This document shows, in pieces, positions 9,487 through 17,943 of a stretch of 64,000 nucleotides of DNA. The notes beneath the pieces are model-generated. The model searched no databases and was not told the DNA's origin. It saw only the letters and a program-made list of their open reading frames with translations. The stretch is from JAJXWB01 sp964634325 (GTDB lineage Bacteria; Pseudomonadota; Alphaproteobacteria; Rhizobiales; Beijerinckiaceae), in NCBI GenBank assembly GCA_964634325.1, contig CAZWJF010000002.1, positions 253,028 through 317,027 of the forward strand, in the 5' to 3' direction. The translations under genes and the position numbers were made by a program. Each line of letters begins with the position of its first letter. Positions within the stretch are counted from its first letter, which is position 1.

Positions 9487-12400
9487 TCACTCCGCCGGCG
9501 TGTGCGCCAAGCCTTGGTCCGCGCGAACCTTGCCGTGCAGCTCCGCGTCGTGGCTGTGGTCGCGCGCGATGAAGGTGTAGATCGCCGGCGTCACGAATAG
9601 CGTGAACAGCGTGCCGACGCCCATGCCGAAAGCGATCACGATGCCAATGGCGATGCGGCTCTGCGCGCCTGCGCCCGAAGCGAGAATCAGCGGAACCACG
9701 CCGACGACCATGGCGGCCGTCGTCATCAGGATCGGCCGCAGGCGCACGCCGGCGGCGTGTTCGATCGCCTCGCGGCGGCTCATGCCCTGTTCTTCCTGCA
9801 TGCGGTTGGCGAATTCCGTCATCAGGATGCCGTGCTTCGAAATCAGGCCAATCAGCGTCACGAGGCCGATCTGCGAATAGATGTTCAGGCTGGCGAGGCC
9901 CATCACGCTCATCAGATTGAGCGGCAGCAGGGCGCCGAACATCGAGGTCGGCAGAGCGATCAGGATGATGAAGGGATCGCGGAAACTTTCGAACTGCGCA
10001 GCCAGGACCAGGAAAATCACGACGAGCGCGAAGATGAAGGTGATCGTGAGCGCGTTCGATTCCTGCACGTACTGGCGGCTGTCGCCCTGGAAGTCGTAGG
10101 TGTAGCCCTCGGGGAAGATTTCCTTCGCCTTGGCGGTCAGGAAATCGATCGCCTCGCCGAGCGTCCGGCCGGGATAGGGAACGCCCGAGAGAGTGGCCGA
10201 ACTCAATTGCTGGAATTCGGTGAGGGCGTTCGGTTGCACCGTGCGCTGGACGGTCGCGACCGTCGACAGCGGCACGAGTTCGCCGTTGCTCGTGCGCACG
10301 CGGTAGCGCGTCAGCCAGTCCTCGGCGTCGCGATATTCGCGCGGCGCCTGCGGGATGACCTGGTAGGAACGACCCAGCAGGTTGAAGCGGTTGACGTAAT
10401 TGCCGCCGAGCAGCGTAGCGAGCGAGGCGCCGACGTCCTGCATGGAGACGCCGAGCCGGTTGGCCTTGACCGCGTCTATCTTGAACTCGATCTGCGGCGT
10501 GTCGAATTTCAGGTCGACGTCGGTGAAGATGAACATGCCGCTGGCCGTTGCGGCCTTCTGCATCTCGTCGACGACGCCGGCCAGTCGTTGGTAATCGCCC
10601 GTCGTGCGGATGACGAACTGCATGGGCGGCCCGCCGGTCGAGCCGGGCAGCGGCGGAGGCGAGAAGGCGAATATCTTGCCGCCGGCGATGGTCGCGAGCT
10701 TGTTCTGCAGATCCTCCTGCAAGATCTGCTTTTGCGTCCGCGACCTTTGCTCCCACGGCTTCAGCAGGATGCCGGCGAAAGCGGCGTGCACGCCCTGGAA
10801 GCCGTTGATGACGAACAGATGCGCCTTCTCCGGAATCGTCTCGACGACCTGCCAGAGTTTCTGCGTGGTCGCCTCGGTGTAGTCGAGATTGCCCGATTGC
10901 GGCGTCTTGGTGAGCGACAGCAGGATGCCCTGATCCTCCTCCGGGGCCAGCTCCTTCGGCGTGGTCATGAACATGACGCCGGTGATCGCCAGCACGCCGA
11001 TCAGGATCGTGACCGTCATCGCGCGGAAATTCAGCGTCTTGTGCAGGCGTCGCTCGTAGCGCAGCCGCAGCGCCTCGAACCGCCGGTCGAGCCAGGCGGA
11101 GAAACCGCCGCTTTGCCCCGGCGCATGCGATTTCAGGAGCTTCGAACACATCATCGGCGACAGAGTCAGCGCAACGACGCCCGACACGATAACGGAGCCC
11201 GCCAGCGTAAAGGCGAACTCGCGGAACAGCGCGCCTGTGAGGCCCGAGACGAAGCCAATCGGCGCGTACACGGCGGCGAGCGTGATCGTCATGGATATGA
11301 CGGGGCCTGCGATTTCGCGCGCGCCCTTCAACGCCGCATCGACCGGCGTCATGCCTTCCTCGATGTGGCGCCAGATGTTCTCGACGACGACGATCGCGTC
11401 GTCGACGACGAGGCCGATGGCCAGGACGAAGGCGAGCAGCGTCAGGAGATTGATCGAATAGTTCATCGCCAGCAGGAAGGTCATCACGCCGATGAGCGAC
11501 AGCGGGATGGTGACGATGGGAACGATGGTCGACCGCAGGTTGCCGAGGAAGAGGAAGATGACGACGACGACGATGACGCCGGCCTCGCCAAGGGTCTTGG
11601 CGACTTCCCAGATCGAGGCGCGGATGAATTCCGTCGCGTCATAGGCGATGGCCGCCTGCACGCCGGTCGGAAGCTGCGCCTTTACGTCCGGGAAAGCCTT
11701 GCGCACTTCGTCGATCACGGTCAGCGGGTTTGCTGTCGGCGTAGCGTAGATGCCGATGAACACGGCTTTCAATCCGTCGAAGACGGACGAGGAATCGGCG
11801 CTCTCGGGCCCGAGTTCGACGCGCGCGATGTCGCCGAGGCGCACGAGCGCGTCGCCACGCGCGGCGACCACGAGTTGGGCGAAGGCCTGCGCGCTGTCGA
11901 GCGAGGTCAGCGCGTTGATCGACGTCTGCGTGTAGTCCGATTTGATCTGACCGGCCGCCGACGTGAAATTGTTCGTCGTGAGCGCGGTGCGCACGTCGGC
12001 GGGAGTCACGCCGCGCGCAGCCATTCGCGTCGGGTCGAGCCAGATGCGCATGGCGAAGGTCTGGCCGCCCAGGATCTGCGCATTGGCGACGCCGTCGAGC
12101 GTCTGGAGTTTCGGCTGAACGACGCGGGTGATGTAGTCGGTGATCTGCGAGGCCGTCAGCACGTCCGAGTTGAAGGACATGTAAAGCAGGGCGTAGCCTT
12201 GTCCGGTCTGCTTGACGACGACGGGATCCTGCGCGTCGCGCGGCAGCTGGCTCTTGACCTGCTGGATCTTCGAGAGGACGTCGGCGACCGCACGATCCGG
12301 GCTGGCGTTCAGCCGCATGTTGAGCGTGATGGTCGAGACGTTCTGCTGCGAGTTGGAGACGAGGGTGTCGATGCCCTCCGTGCTCGCTACGGCCTGTTCG

Positions 12401-12603
12401 AGCGGCGTTGTGATGAAGCCCTTGATCAGGTCGGCGTTGGCGCCGGGATAGGTCGTCGTGATCGTGATCGTCGTTTGCGACAGCTCGGGATATTGCCGGA
12501 TTTGCAGCTTGAAGCCGGCCTGCGCGCCGACGAGCAGAATCAGGAGGCTGACGACGGTCGCCAGAACCGGGCGGCGGATGAAGAGGTCGGTGAAAGAGCC
12601 CAC
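9487..12603 (-). CDS. RND efflux transporter, AcrB/HAE1-type inner-membrane pump
   Basis: A 1038-residue proton-driven exporter with the family layout: N-terminal helix (FTDLFIRRPVLATVVSLLIL), two large periplasmic loops, and two blocks of membrane helices. Helix 4 carries the proton-relay aspartates in GLVVDDAIVVVENIWRHIEEG. It begins 10 bp after its adaptor gene ends, forming a two-gene operon. No TolC-type outer-membrane protein is adjacent, so the pump probably borrows one encoded elsewhere. Drugs or lipophilic compounds are the likely cargo; heavy-metal RND signatures are not evident. Confidence 0.93.
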   Translation of the reverse strand: MGSFTDLFIRRPVLATVVSLLILLVGAQAGFKLQIRQYPELSQTTITITTTYPGANADLIKGFITTPLEQAVASTEGIDTLVSNSQQNVSTITLNMRLNASPDRAVADVLSKIQQVKSQLPRDAQDPVVVKQTGQGYALLYMSFNSDVLTASQITDYITRVVQPKLQTLDGVANAQILGGQTFAMRIWLDPTRMAARGVTPADVRTALTTNNFTSAAGQIKSDYTQTSINALTSLDSAQAFAQLVVAARGDALVRLGDIARVELGPESADSSSVFDGLKAVFIGIYATPTANPLTVIDEVRKAFPDVKAQLPTGVQAAIAYDATEFIRASIWEVAKTLGEAGVIVVVVIFLFLGNLRSTIVPIVTIPLSLIGVMTFLLAMNYSINLLTLLAFVLAIGLVVDDAIVVVENIWRHIEEGMTPVDAALKGAREIAGPVISMTITLAAVYAPIGFVSGLTGALFREFAFTLAGSVIVSGVVALTLSPMMCSKLLKSHAPGQSGGFSAWLDRRFEALRLRYERRLHKTLNFRAMTVTILIGVLAITGVMFMTTPKELAPEEDQGILLSLTKTPQSGNLDYTEATTQKLWQVVETIPEKAHLFVINGFQGVHAAFAGILLKPWEQRSRTQKQILQEDLQNKLATIAGGKIFAFSPPPLPGSTGGPPMQFVIRTTGDYQRLAGVVDEMQKAATASGMFIFTDVDLKFDTPQIEFKIDAVKANRLGVSMQDVGASLATLLGGNYVNRFNLLGRSYQVIPQAPREYRDAEDWLTRYRVRTSNGELVPLSTVATVQRTVQPNALTEFQQLSSATLSGVPYPGRTLGEAIDFLTAKAKEIFPEGYTYDFQGDSRQYVQESNALTITFIFALVVIFLVLAAQFESFRDPFIILIALPTSMFGALLPLNLMSVMGLASLNIYSQIGLVTLIGLISKHGILMTEFANRMQEEQGMSRREAIEHAAGVRLRPILMTTAAMVVGVVPLILASGAGAQSRIAIGIVIAFGMGVGTLFTLFVTPAIYTFIARDHSHDAELHGKVRADQGLAHTPAE

Positions 12604-12613
12604 GCGTCGACCC

Positions 12614-13765
12614 TCACAGACGCGGTAGCGGGTTCATCGGCGCGAGCCCCGCATTGGGATCGATGCGCACCTTCATGCCCGGAAAGAGCTTGATCTGCCC
12701 CTCGCTGACGACGGTCTCGCCGGCCTTGAGGCCTTCGCGGATCTCAATTCGGTCGCCCTGCGTCTCGCCCAGCCGGACGAAGCGCCGTTCGACCTCGTAG
12801 AGCGCGTCCGCCGCGGGCGCCGCCTGCGCCTGGCCGGAGCCGGCCGCGCCCTTCAGCACGTAGACGCTGTCGCCGTAGAGAGAATAGACGACCGCCGTGC
12901 GCGGCGTCGTCACGACATCCCGCTTTGCGCCGGCCATGATCGCGACATTGGCGAACATGCCAGGCAGAAGCTTCTTCTCGGCATTTTCGATTTCGCCGCG
13001 GACGAGGAAGTTGCGGGTGTCGACCGAGACGCGCGCGTCGACGAACTTCACCTTGCCGACGAACTTGCGGCCCGGAAATGCGTCGACAGTCAGATCGATC
13101 GCCTGACCGACGGCGATCTGCGCGAGGTTTTGTTCCGGCGCCTGGAAATCGACATAGATCGGGTCGAGTTGCTGCAACGTGACCAGCGCGGTTCCGGGCG
13201 ACACGTATTGACCGATGTCGATGCGGCGAATGCCGAGACGGCCGTCGAAGGGCGCGACGATCTTCTTCTGGGCGATGATCGCCTTGGTGCGCTCGACGGC
13301 CGCGGCCGCCTGATCGCGACCGGCGAGCGCCTGATCGAGGTTCGCCTGCGTGGTGTTGCCGCCGCTCACCAGCTTGCTCTGGCGGTCGTAGGTCAGTTGC
13401 GCATTCTGCAAGGCTGCGATGTTCGCCTTGAGGTCGGCTTGCTCGGTCGAATCGTCGATTTCGACCAGAAGCGCGCCTTTCTTGATGTCCTGCGAGGATT
13501 CAAAACGGATCGCCCGCACCACGCCGCCGACCTGCGGCGCGATCTCGACGCCCTGCGTCGCGCGCAACGAACCGATCGCCGTCAGGGTGGGCGTCCAGGT
13601 CTCGAGTTTGGCGGGCGTCGCCGCGACGGAATTGGTCGGCTGTCCCGCCTTCTGAATGAAGCCCTTGATCATGGCGGGCTTCGTTTCGGTCTGGAAGTAA
13701 TAGAGACCGCCGGCGAGGCCCGCGAGGAGCACGAAGACGATGGTCAGGAGCGAGGCGCGTTTCAT
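12614..13765 (-). CDS. RND efflux periplasmic adaptor (membrane fusion protein)
   Basis: Partner of the downstream RND pump. From the ATG at 13765 (MKRASLLTIVF) it has an N-terminal membrane anchor, a lipoyl half (SLRATQGVEIAPQVGGVV), a coiled-coil hairpin, the second lipoyl half (KKIVAPFDGRLGIRRIDIGQYV) and beta-barrel domains (QLDPIYVDFQAPEQNLAQI). An alternative ATG at 13804 would add 13 residues (MARRLAPPDIPRR); neither has a strong ribosome site, and 13765 gives the more typical signal-anchor start. It is divergent from arsR. Confidence 0.9.
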   Translation of the reverse strand: MKRASLLTIVFVLLAGLAGGLYYFQTETKPAMIKGFIQKAGQPTNSVAATPAKLETWTPTLTAIGSLRATQGVEIAPQVGGVVRAIRFESSQDIKKGALLVEIDDSTEQADLKANIAALQNAQLTYDRQSKLVSGGNTTQANLDQALAGRDQAAAAVERTKAIIAQKKIVAPFDGRLGIRRIDIGQYVSPGTALVTLQQLDPIYVDFQAPEQNLAQIAVGQAIDLTVDAFPGRKFVGKVKFVDARVSVDTRNFLVRGEIENAEKKLLPGMFANVAIMAGAKRDVVTTPRTAVVYSLYGDSVYVLKGAAGSGQAQAAPAADALYEVERRFVRLGETQGDRIEIREGLKAGETVVSEGQIKLFPGMKVRIDPNAGLAPMNPLPRL

Positions 13766-13943
13766 GCGGCGGGGGATGTCCGGTGGGGCGAGGCGCCGGG
13801 CCATCGAACGCCGCGACGGCGCCGGACGATGGCCTCAGCGCGCCGCGCTGAAATGTAATAAGGCGCAACATAGAGGGAGCGCCGCCGAAAACAAGGTCAT
13901 ATGCGAACCAGATTCGACGGACCGATTGGGTAAGTGTCGCCAA

Positions 13944-13980
13944 TTGACATTTCGATGATTCGATAATTATAGAATTATCG
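13944..13980 (+). promoter_or_regulatory. ars promoter with perfect inverted-repeat operator
   Basis: A consensus -35 TTGACA (13944-13949) is followed after 18 bp by TATAGA (13968-13973). A perfect inverted repeat CGATAATT-ATAG-AATTATCG (13961-13980) covers the -10 and ends one base before the arsR ATG at 13982. ArsR binding here would block the promoter. The expected transcription start is essentially at the ATG, so the mRNA may be leaderless. Confidence 0.7.
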
Positions 13981-13981
13981 T

Positions 13982-14344
13982 ATGGACACTCGCACATCCC
14001 GACCTTCCACGGACGATCAGACGGCTCGCTACGCCGACATGCTGGCGGCGCTGGGGACCGAACCGCGGCTGCGCATCGTGCGCTTGCTGCTGAAGTCTCA
14101 TCCCGAGGGTCTCGTCGTCGGCGAGATCGGATCGGAACTCGGCATTGCGCCGTCCACGCTCTCGCATCACCTCGACAAACTGAAGAACGAAGGCCTCGTC
14201 GCCGTACGTCGCGAGAGCACGTTCCTGCGTTACACGGCGCGCACCGAGGCGCTGCAGGAAATCCTGTCCTTCCTGTTCGCCGAATGCTGCACCCGCAACA
14301 AGGCGATCACGCCTGAAGCCATCATTTGCTGCCGGGAGGCCTGA
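13982..14344 (+). CDS. arsR: ArsR/SmtB-family arsenite-responsive repressor
   Basis: A 120-residue winged-helix repressor (PSTLSHHLDKLKNEGLV is the recognition region). The classical CVC box in the helix is absent. Vicinal cysteines lie at the C-terminal dimerisation helix instead (Cys102-Cys103 in AECCTRN and Cys116-Cys117), resembling the Acidithiobacillus-type C-terminal As(III) site. It is the first gene of arsR-arsM-arsC-acr3 and very probably autoregulates through the inverted repeat directly upstream. No Shine-Dalgarno is visible, in keeping with a leaderless message. Confidence 0.9.
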   Translation: MDTRTSRPSTDDQTARYADMLAALGTEPRLRIVRLLLKSHPEGLVVGEIGSELGIAPSTLSHHLDKLKNEGLVAVRRESTFLRYTARTEALQEILSFLFAECCTRNKAITPEAIICCREA

Positions 14345-14345
14345 C

Positions 14346-15185
14346 ATGTCGGACCCGAACATCAAGGAAATCGTTCGCGAGAAATATGCGCAGGCCGCGC
14401 TACGCGTTTCCACGCCAGCCTCATGCTGCGGCGGTGGGGCGGCGCTCGACGGCGTCAACCCGATCACGTCGAACCTCTACGCCGACCACGAGACCGGAGC
14501 GCTGCCCGACGCCGCCGTCCTCGCCTCGCTCGGTTGCGGCAACCCGACGGCGCTCGCCGAGCTGAAATCCGGCGAGACGGTGCTCGATCTCGGTTCGGGC
14601 GGCGGCATCGACGTGTTGTTGTCCGCCAAGCGCGTCGGGCCCGCCGGCAAGGCTTACGGTCTCGACATGACCGAAGAAATGCTGGCGCTCGCTCGCGAGA
14701 ATCAGAAGAAGGCCGGAGCGACCAACGTCGAATTTCTGAAAGGCGAGATCGAGGCGATCCCGTTGCCCGATAATTCGGTCGACGTGATCATTTCGAATTG
14801 CGTGATCAATCTGTCGGCCGACAAGGACAAGGTTCTGCGCGAGGCGTTCCGCGTATTGAAGCCCGGCGGCCGGTTCGCTGTCTCCGATGTCGTGACGCGC
14901 GGCGAAATCCCGCAACAAATTCGCAAGGACGCGCTCGCCTGGGTTGGCTGCATCGCCGGGGCGCTCGACGAGAACGACTATCGCGCGAAGCTGGCCGCCG
15001 CGGGCTTCGAAGCAGTCGGCGTCGAGCCGACGCGCATCTACAAGGTCGAAGACGCGCGCGAGTTTCTGATCTCGCAGGGCTTCGACGTCGACGCGCTCGC
15101 CGCGCAAGTCGACGGCAAGTTCATGAGCGCCTTCGTGCGCGCGACCAAACCGACAGGCGCGCGCCGCGCCGGCTGCTGTGGGTGA
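14346..15185 (+). CDS. arsM: Arsenite S-adenosylmethionine methyltransferase
   Basis: Methylates As(III) using SAM. The 279-residue protein has the methyltransferase motif I LDLGSGGGIDVLLSAKRVGP and GKAYGLDMTEEML. The conserved arsenic-binding cysteines are in place: CC in the N-terminal ASCCGGG, one in SNCVINLSADKDKVL and one in WVGCIAGAL. A Gly-Cys-Cys-Gly tail closes the protein. It starts two bases after the arsR stop, so it is co-transcribed. The products, methylarsenite and dimethylarsenite, are either volatilised or need an export route. Confidence 0.95.
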   Translation: MSDPNIKEIVREKYAQAALRVSTPASCCGGGAALDGVNPITSNLYADHETGALPDAAVLASLGCGNPTALAELKSGETVLDLGSGGGIDVLLSAKRVGPAGKAYGLDMTEEMLALARENQKKAGATNVEFLKGEIEAIPLPDNSVDVIISNCVINLSADKDKVLREAFRVLKPGGRFAVSDVVTRGEIPQQIRKDALAWVGCIAGALDENDYRAKLAAAGFEAVGVEPTRIYKVEDAREFLISQGFDVDALAAQVDGKFMSAFVRATKPTGARRAGCCG

Positions 15186-15192
15186 TCCGCCG

Positions 15193-15711
15193 ATGACCGA
15201 TCGCAACTTCAACGTGTTGTTTCTGTGCACCGGCAATACGGCGCGCTCCGTGCTCGCCGAGGGCATATTGCGCAAGGACGGCGCCGGCCGTTTCACCGCC
15301 TTTTCCGCCGGCAGCCAGCCCAAGGGCGTCGTGAATCCATTCGCGCTGAAGACGCTCGCCGCTTACGGCTATCCGGCTGACGGCTACCGCTCGAAAAGCT
15401 GGGACGAGTTCGCCGCGACGGGCGCGCCGAAGATGGATTTCGTCTTCACGGTCTGCGACAGCGCGGCCGGCGAAGCCTGCCCCGTTTGGCCCGGCCAGCC
15501 GATGACGGCGCATTGGGGCATCGAAGATCCCGCCGCGGTCGAGGGCTCGGACATGGACAAGGAGCGCGCGTTCGCCGAGGCCTTCCGGTTCATGCGCAAC
15601 CGGATCGCGGCGTTCATCGCGCTGCCGATGAAGAGTCTCGACGAAATGACGTTGCAGGCGCGTCTCGGCGATATCGGCCGCATGGACGGGGCGACGGCGG
15701 GGAAAGCCTGA
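15193..15711 (+). CDS. arsC: Arsenate reductase, low-molecular-weight phosphatase type
   Basis: Reduces arsenate to arsenite. The P-loop CTGNTARS follows the first beta strand (NVLFLCTGNTARSVLAEG), and FSAGSQPKG, VFTVCDSAAGEACPVWPG and HWGIEDPA match thioredoxin-coupled ArsC proteins. Start ATG 15193 is preferred over the GTG at 15178 because the protein then begins just before the core strand; GGGTGA lies upstream. The gap from arsM is 7 bp, and its TGA shares a base with the acr3 ATG. Confidence 0.93.
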   Translation: MTDRNFNVLFLCTGNTARSVLAEGILRKDGAGRFTAFSAGSQPKGVVNPFALKTLAAYGYPADGYRSKSWDEFAATGAPKMDFVFTVCDSAAGEACPVWPGQPMTAHWGIEDPAAVEGSDMDKERAFAEAFRFMRNRIAAFIALPMKSLDEMTLQARLGDIGRMDGATAGKA

Positions 15712-16754
15712 TGTCGATTTTCGAACGCTTCCTCACCCTGTGGGTTGCGCTCTGCATCGTTGCAGGCGTCGCGCTCGGGCATTTCTTTCCCGGCGCGTTC
15801 CGGGCGATCGGCGCAGCGGAAATCGCCAAGGTCAATCTGCCGGTCGCCGCGCTGATCTGGCTGATGATCGTTCCGATGCTGATCAAGATCGATTTCGCCG
15901 CGCTCGGCGAGGTGCGCCGTCACTGGCGCGGCATCGGCGTCACGCTGTTCATCAACTGGGCGGTGAAGCCGTTTTCGATGGCGGCGCTCGGCTGGCTGTT
16001 CGTGGGGCATCTGTTCCGGCCGTATCTGCCGGCCGATCAGATCAATTCGTACATCGCCGGGCTGATCCTGCTCGCCGCCGCGCCCTGCACGGCCATGGTG
16101 TTCGTGTGGAGCAACCTGACGAAAGGCGAGCCGCATTTCACGCTGTCGCAGGTCGCGCTGAACGACACGATCATGGTCTTCGCCTTTGCGCCGATCGTCG
16201 GCCTGCTGCTCGGGCTTTCGGCGATCACGGTCCCCTGGGACACGCTCGTGCTTTCGGTCGTCCTCTATATCGTGATCCCTGTGATCGTCGCGCAGATCGT
16301 TCGGCGCGCCGTTCTGGCGTCCGGCGGCGAGGCGGCGTTATCGGCGTTGCTCGCAAGGTTGCAGCCGTTGTCGCTGATCGCGCTGCTCGCCACGCTCGTG
16401 CTGCTGTTCGGGTTTCAGGGCGAGCAGATTCTGCGGCAGCCGACCGTCATCGCGCTTCTGGCGATCCCGATCCTCATTCAGGTCTATTTCAACGCCGGCT
16501 TCGCCTATGCGCTCAACCGCATCAGCGGCGAACAACACTGTGTCGCCGGCCCGTCCGCGCTGATCGGCGCCAGCAATTTCTTCGAGCTGGCGGTCGCCGC
16601 GGCGATCTCGCTGTTCGGCTTCGAGTCCGGAGCAGCGCTTGCGACCGTCGTCGGCGTGCTCATCGAAGTGCCGGTCATGTTGTCGGTCGTCTGGATCGTG
16701 AATGGCAGCAAGCGATGGTACGAGCAGGGGCCGCGCGCTGTGCGTGCGCCCTAA
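15711..16754 (+). CDS. acr3: ACR3-family arsenite efflux permease
   Basis: A 347-residue protein with ten predicted membrane helices (BART superfamily) that exports As(OH)3. Family marks include GLILLAAAPCTAMVFVWSNL, which carries the conserved Cys in helix 4, and SALIGASNFFELAVAAA in the ninth helix. The open frame continues upstream, but translation from ATG 15711 matches the family start and overlaps the arsC stop (TGATG). It completes the arsenate reduction, methylation and export operon. Confidence 0.95.
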   Translation: MSIFERFLTLWVALCIVAGVALGHFFPGAFRAIGAAEIAKVNLPVAALIWLMIVPMLIKIDFAALGEVRRHWRGIGVTLFINWAVKPFSMAALGWLFVGHLFRPYLPADQINSYIAGLILLAAAPCTAMVFVWSNLTKGEPHFTLSQVALNDTIMVFAFAPIVGLLLGLSAITVPWDTLVLSVVLYIVIPVIVAQIVRRAVLASGGEAALSALLARLQPLSLIALLATLVLLFGFQGEQILRQPTVIALLAIPILIQVYFNAGFAYALNRISGEQHCVAGPSALIGASNFFELAVAAAISLFGFESGAALATVVGVLIEVPVMLSVVWIVNGSKRWYEQGPRAVRAP

Positions 16755-16765
16755 ACCCGCTCAAC

Positions 16766-17803
16766 TCACGCGTTGCGGGCGGTCGCCAGTCCCGCTTCCG
16801 CGAGAACCGGGACCATCTCGCCCATCGCCAGCCCGCGCTCGGGATTCGAGCCATTGCCGTCGAGCGCGCGTTTCTTGACGCCCTGAATGATGGCGGCGAG
16901 CCGGAAGAAGTTGAAGGCGATGTAGAAATCCCAATTGGGTATTTCAGGCAATCCGATGCGTTTACAGAAGGCGGCGACGTATTCGTCTTCCGTGGGGATG
17001 CCGAGCGCTGTCCGGTCGAGGCCGCCGAGACCTGAGAAAATGCTCGAATTCGCCGTGCGCCATTGCATGCACTGATAGGAAATATCGGCAAAGGGATGGC
17101 CGAGCGTCGACAGCTCCCAATCGAGCACGGCCAGCAGCCGTGGCTCCGTCGGATGGAAGATCATGTTGTCGAGGCGATAGTCGCCGTGCACGATCGAAAT
17201 GCGGCCGTCGTCCGCCGGCACATTGCGCGCGAGCCAGTCGATGAGTTCGTCCATCGCCGGAACGGCGCCGGTTTCGGACGCGCGATACTGGTCGGTCCAG
17301 CGTTTGAACTGCCGTTCGAAATAGGAGCCGGGGCGACCGAAATCCGACAGGCCGACCTTTGCCGGATCGAGCGACGTGAGCGCGGCGAGCGCGCGGTTCA
17401 TCTCGTCGTAGATCTTGGCGCGATCCTCGCGCGAGACGTCCGGCAGCGCGGGATTCCAGAAGATGCGTCCCTCGACGCGCTGCATGACGTAGAAGGCGGT
17501 GCCGATGACGCTGTCGTCTTCGCAGAGCACATACATATCCGCGACCGGCACGCCGGAGCCGGCGAGCGCCTTCTGTACGCGGAACTCGCGATCGACCGCA
17601 TGCGCGGATTTCAGCAGAACGCCCGGCGGCTTGCGCCGCAGCACATAGGCGCCGCTGGCCGCCTCGATCAGGTAGGTCGGGTTCGACTGACCGTCGCCGA
17701 ACTTCCTGGCTTTCAACGGCCCTTCGAAACCGGCGAGGTTCGTTTCGAGCCATGCGGCGAGCGCGGCTTCATCGATGGTTTTGACGTCGAGGGACAATTT
17801 CAT
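16766..17803 (-). CDS. Phosphotransferase of the ACAD10/11 kinase-domain type (APH fold)
   Basis: A 345-residue aminoglycoside-phosphotransferase-fold kinase. Seen: the lysine-containing strand YVLRRKPPG, the catalytic loop IVHGDYRLDNMIFHP and the metal-binding VLDWELSTLGHPFADISY. This is the bacterial homologue of the N-terminal domain of animal ACAD10/ACAD11, which phosphorylates 4-hydroxyacyl-CoAs so that they can be converted to beta-oxidation intermediates. The SDR and MaoC genes upstream on the same strand supply beta-oxidation steps. A palindrome lies 36 bp before the start. True aminoglycoside resistance is unlikely. Confidence 0.85.
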   Translation of the reverse strand: MKLSLDVKTIDEAALAAWLETNLAGFEGPLKARKFGDGQSNPTYLIEAASGAYVLRRKPPGVLLKSAHAVDREFRVQKALAGSGVPVADMYVLCEDDSVIGTAFYVMQRVEGRIFWNPALPDVSREDRAKIYDEMNRALAALTSLDPAKVGLSDFGRPGSYFERQFKRWTDQYRASETGAVPAMDELIDWLARNVPADDGRISIVHGDYRLDNMIFHPTEPRLLAVLDWELSTLGHPFADISYQCMQWRTANSSIFSGLGGLDRTALGIPTEDEYVAAFCKRIGLPEIPNWDFYIAFNFFRLAAIIQGVKKRALDGNGSNPERGLAMGEMVPVLAEAGLATARNA

Positions 17804-17838
17804 ACTCCGCAGCCGTCTTCGCGAGGATCATAACGCGA

Positions 17839-17856
17839 AGTCGGACATATCCGACT
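17839..17856 (-). promoter_or_regulatory. Perfect inverted repeat AGTCGGA-CATA-TCCGACT
   Basis: A 7-4-7 perfect inverted repeat 36 bp upstream of the phosphotransferase start. It contains GTCGGACAT, shared with the box upstream of the MaoC gene and, in reverse complement, with the GTCCGACA boxes near the GntR gene at 57185-57856. It is probably an operator giving the kinase gene its own control point inside the operon. Confidence 0.45.
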
Positions 17857-17865
17857 GCCAATCGT

Positions 17866-17940
17866 GCGTCGCAGCGATCCATCCTCGGATACGGATGAGG
17901 TTCCGGCGGATGGATCGATTTGCTCGCCTCGCAATGACGT
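17866..17940. repeat. REP-like extragenic palindromic element
   Basis: Inverted arms CGATCCATCC (17875-17884) and GGATGGATCG (17908-17917) are followed by a segment ending in CTCGCAATGACG. The reverse complement (CGTCATTGCGAG) is the hallmark end of a repeat family common between genes in Rhizobiales. Only this copy was recognised in the window. It lies between the SDR stop and the phosphotransferase promoter. Confidence 0.5.
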
Positions 17941-17943
17941 CGT

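Noticed and set aside
9757..12693. 978-codon open frame opposite the RND pump
   Set aside because: It mirrors the codon pattern of the pump gene; the translation is rich in Arg, Asp and Glu with no family resemblance. The minus-strand frame is a full-length RND protein.
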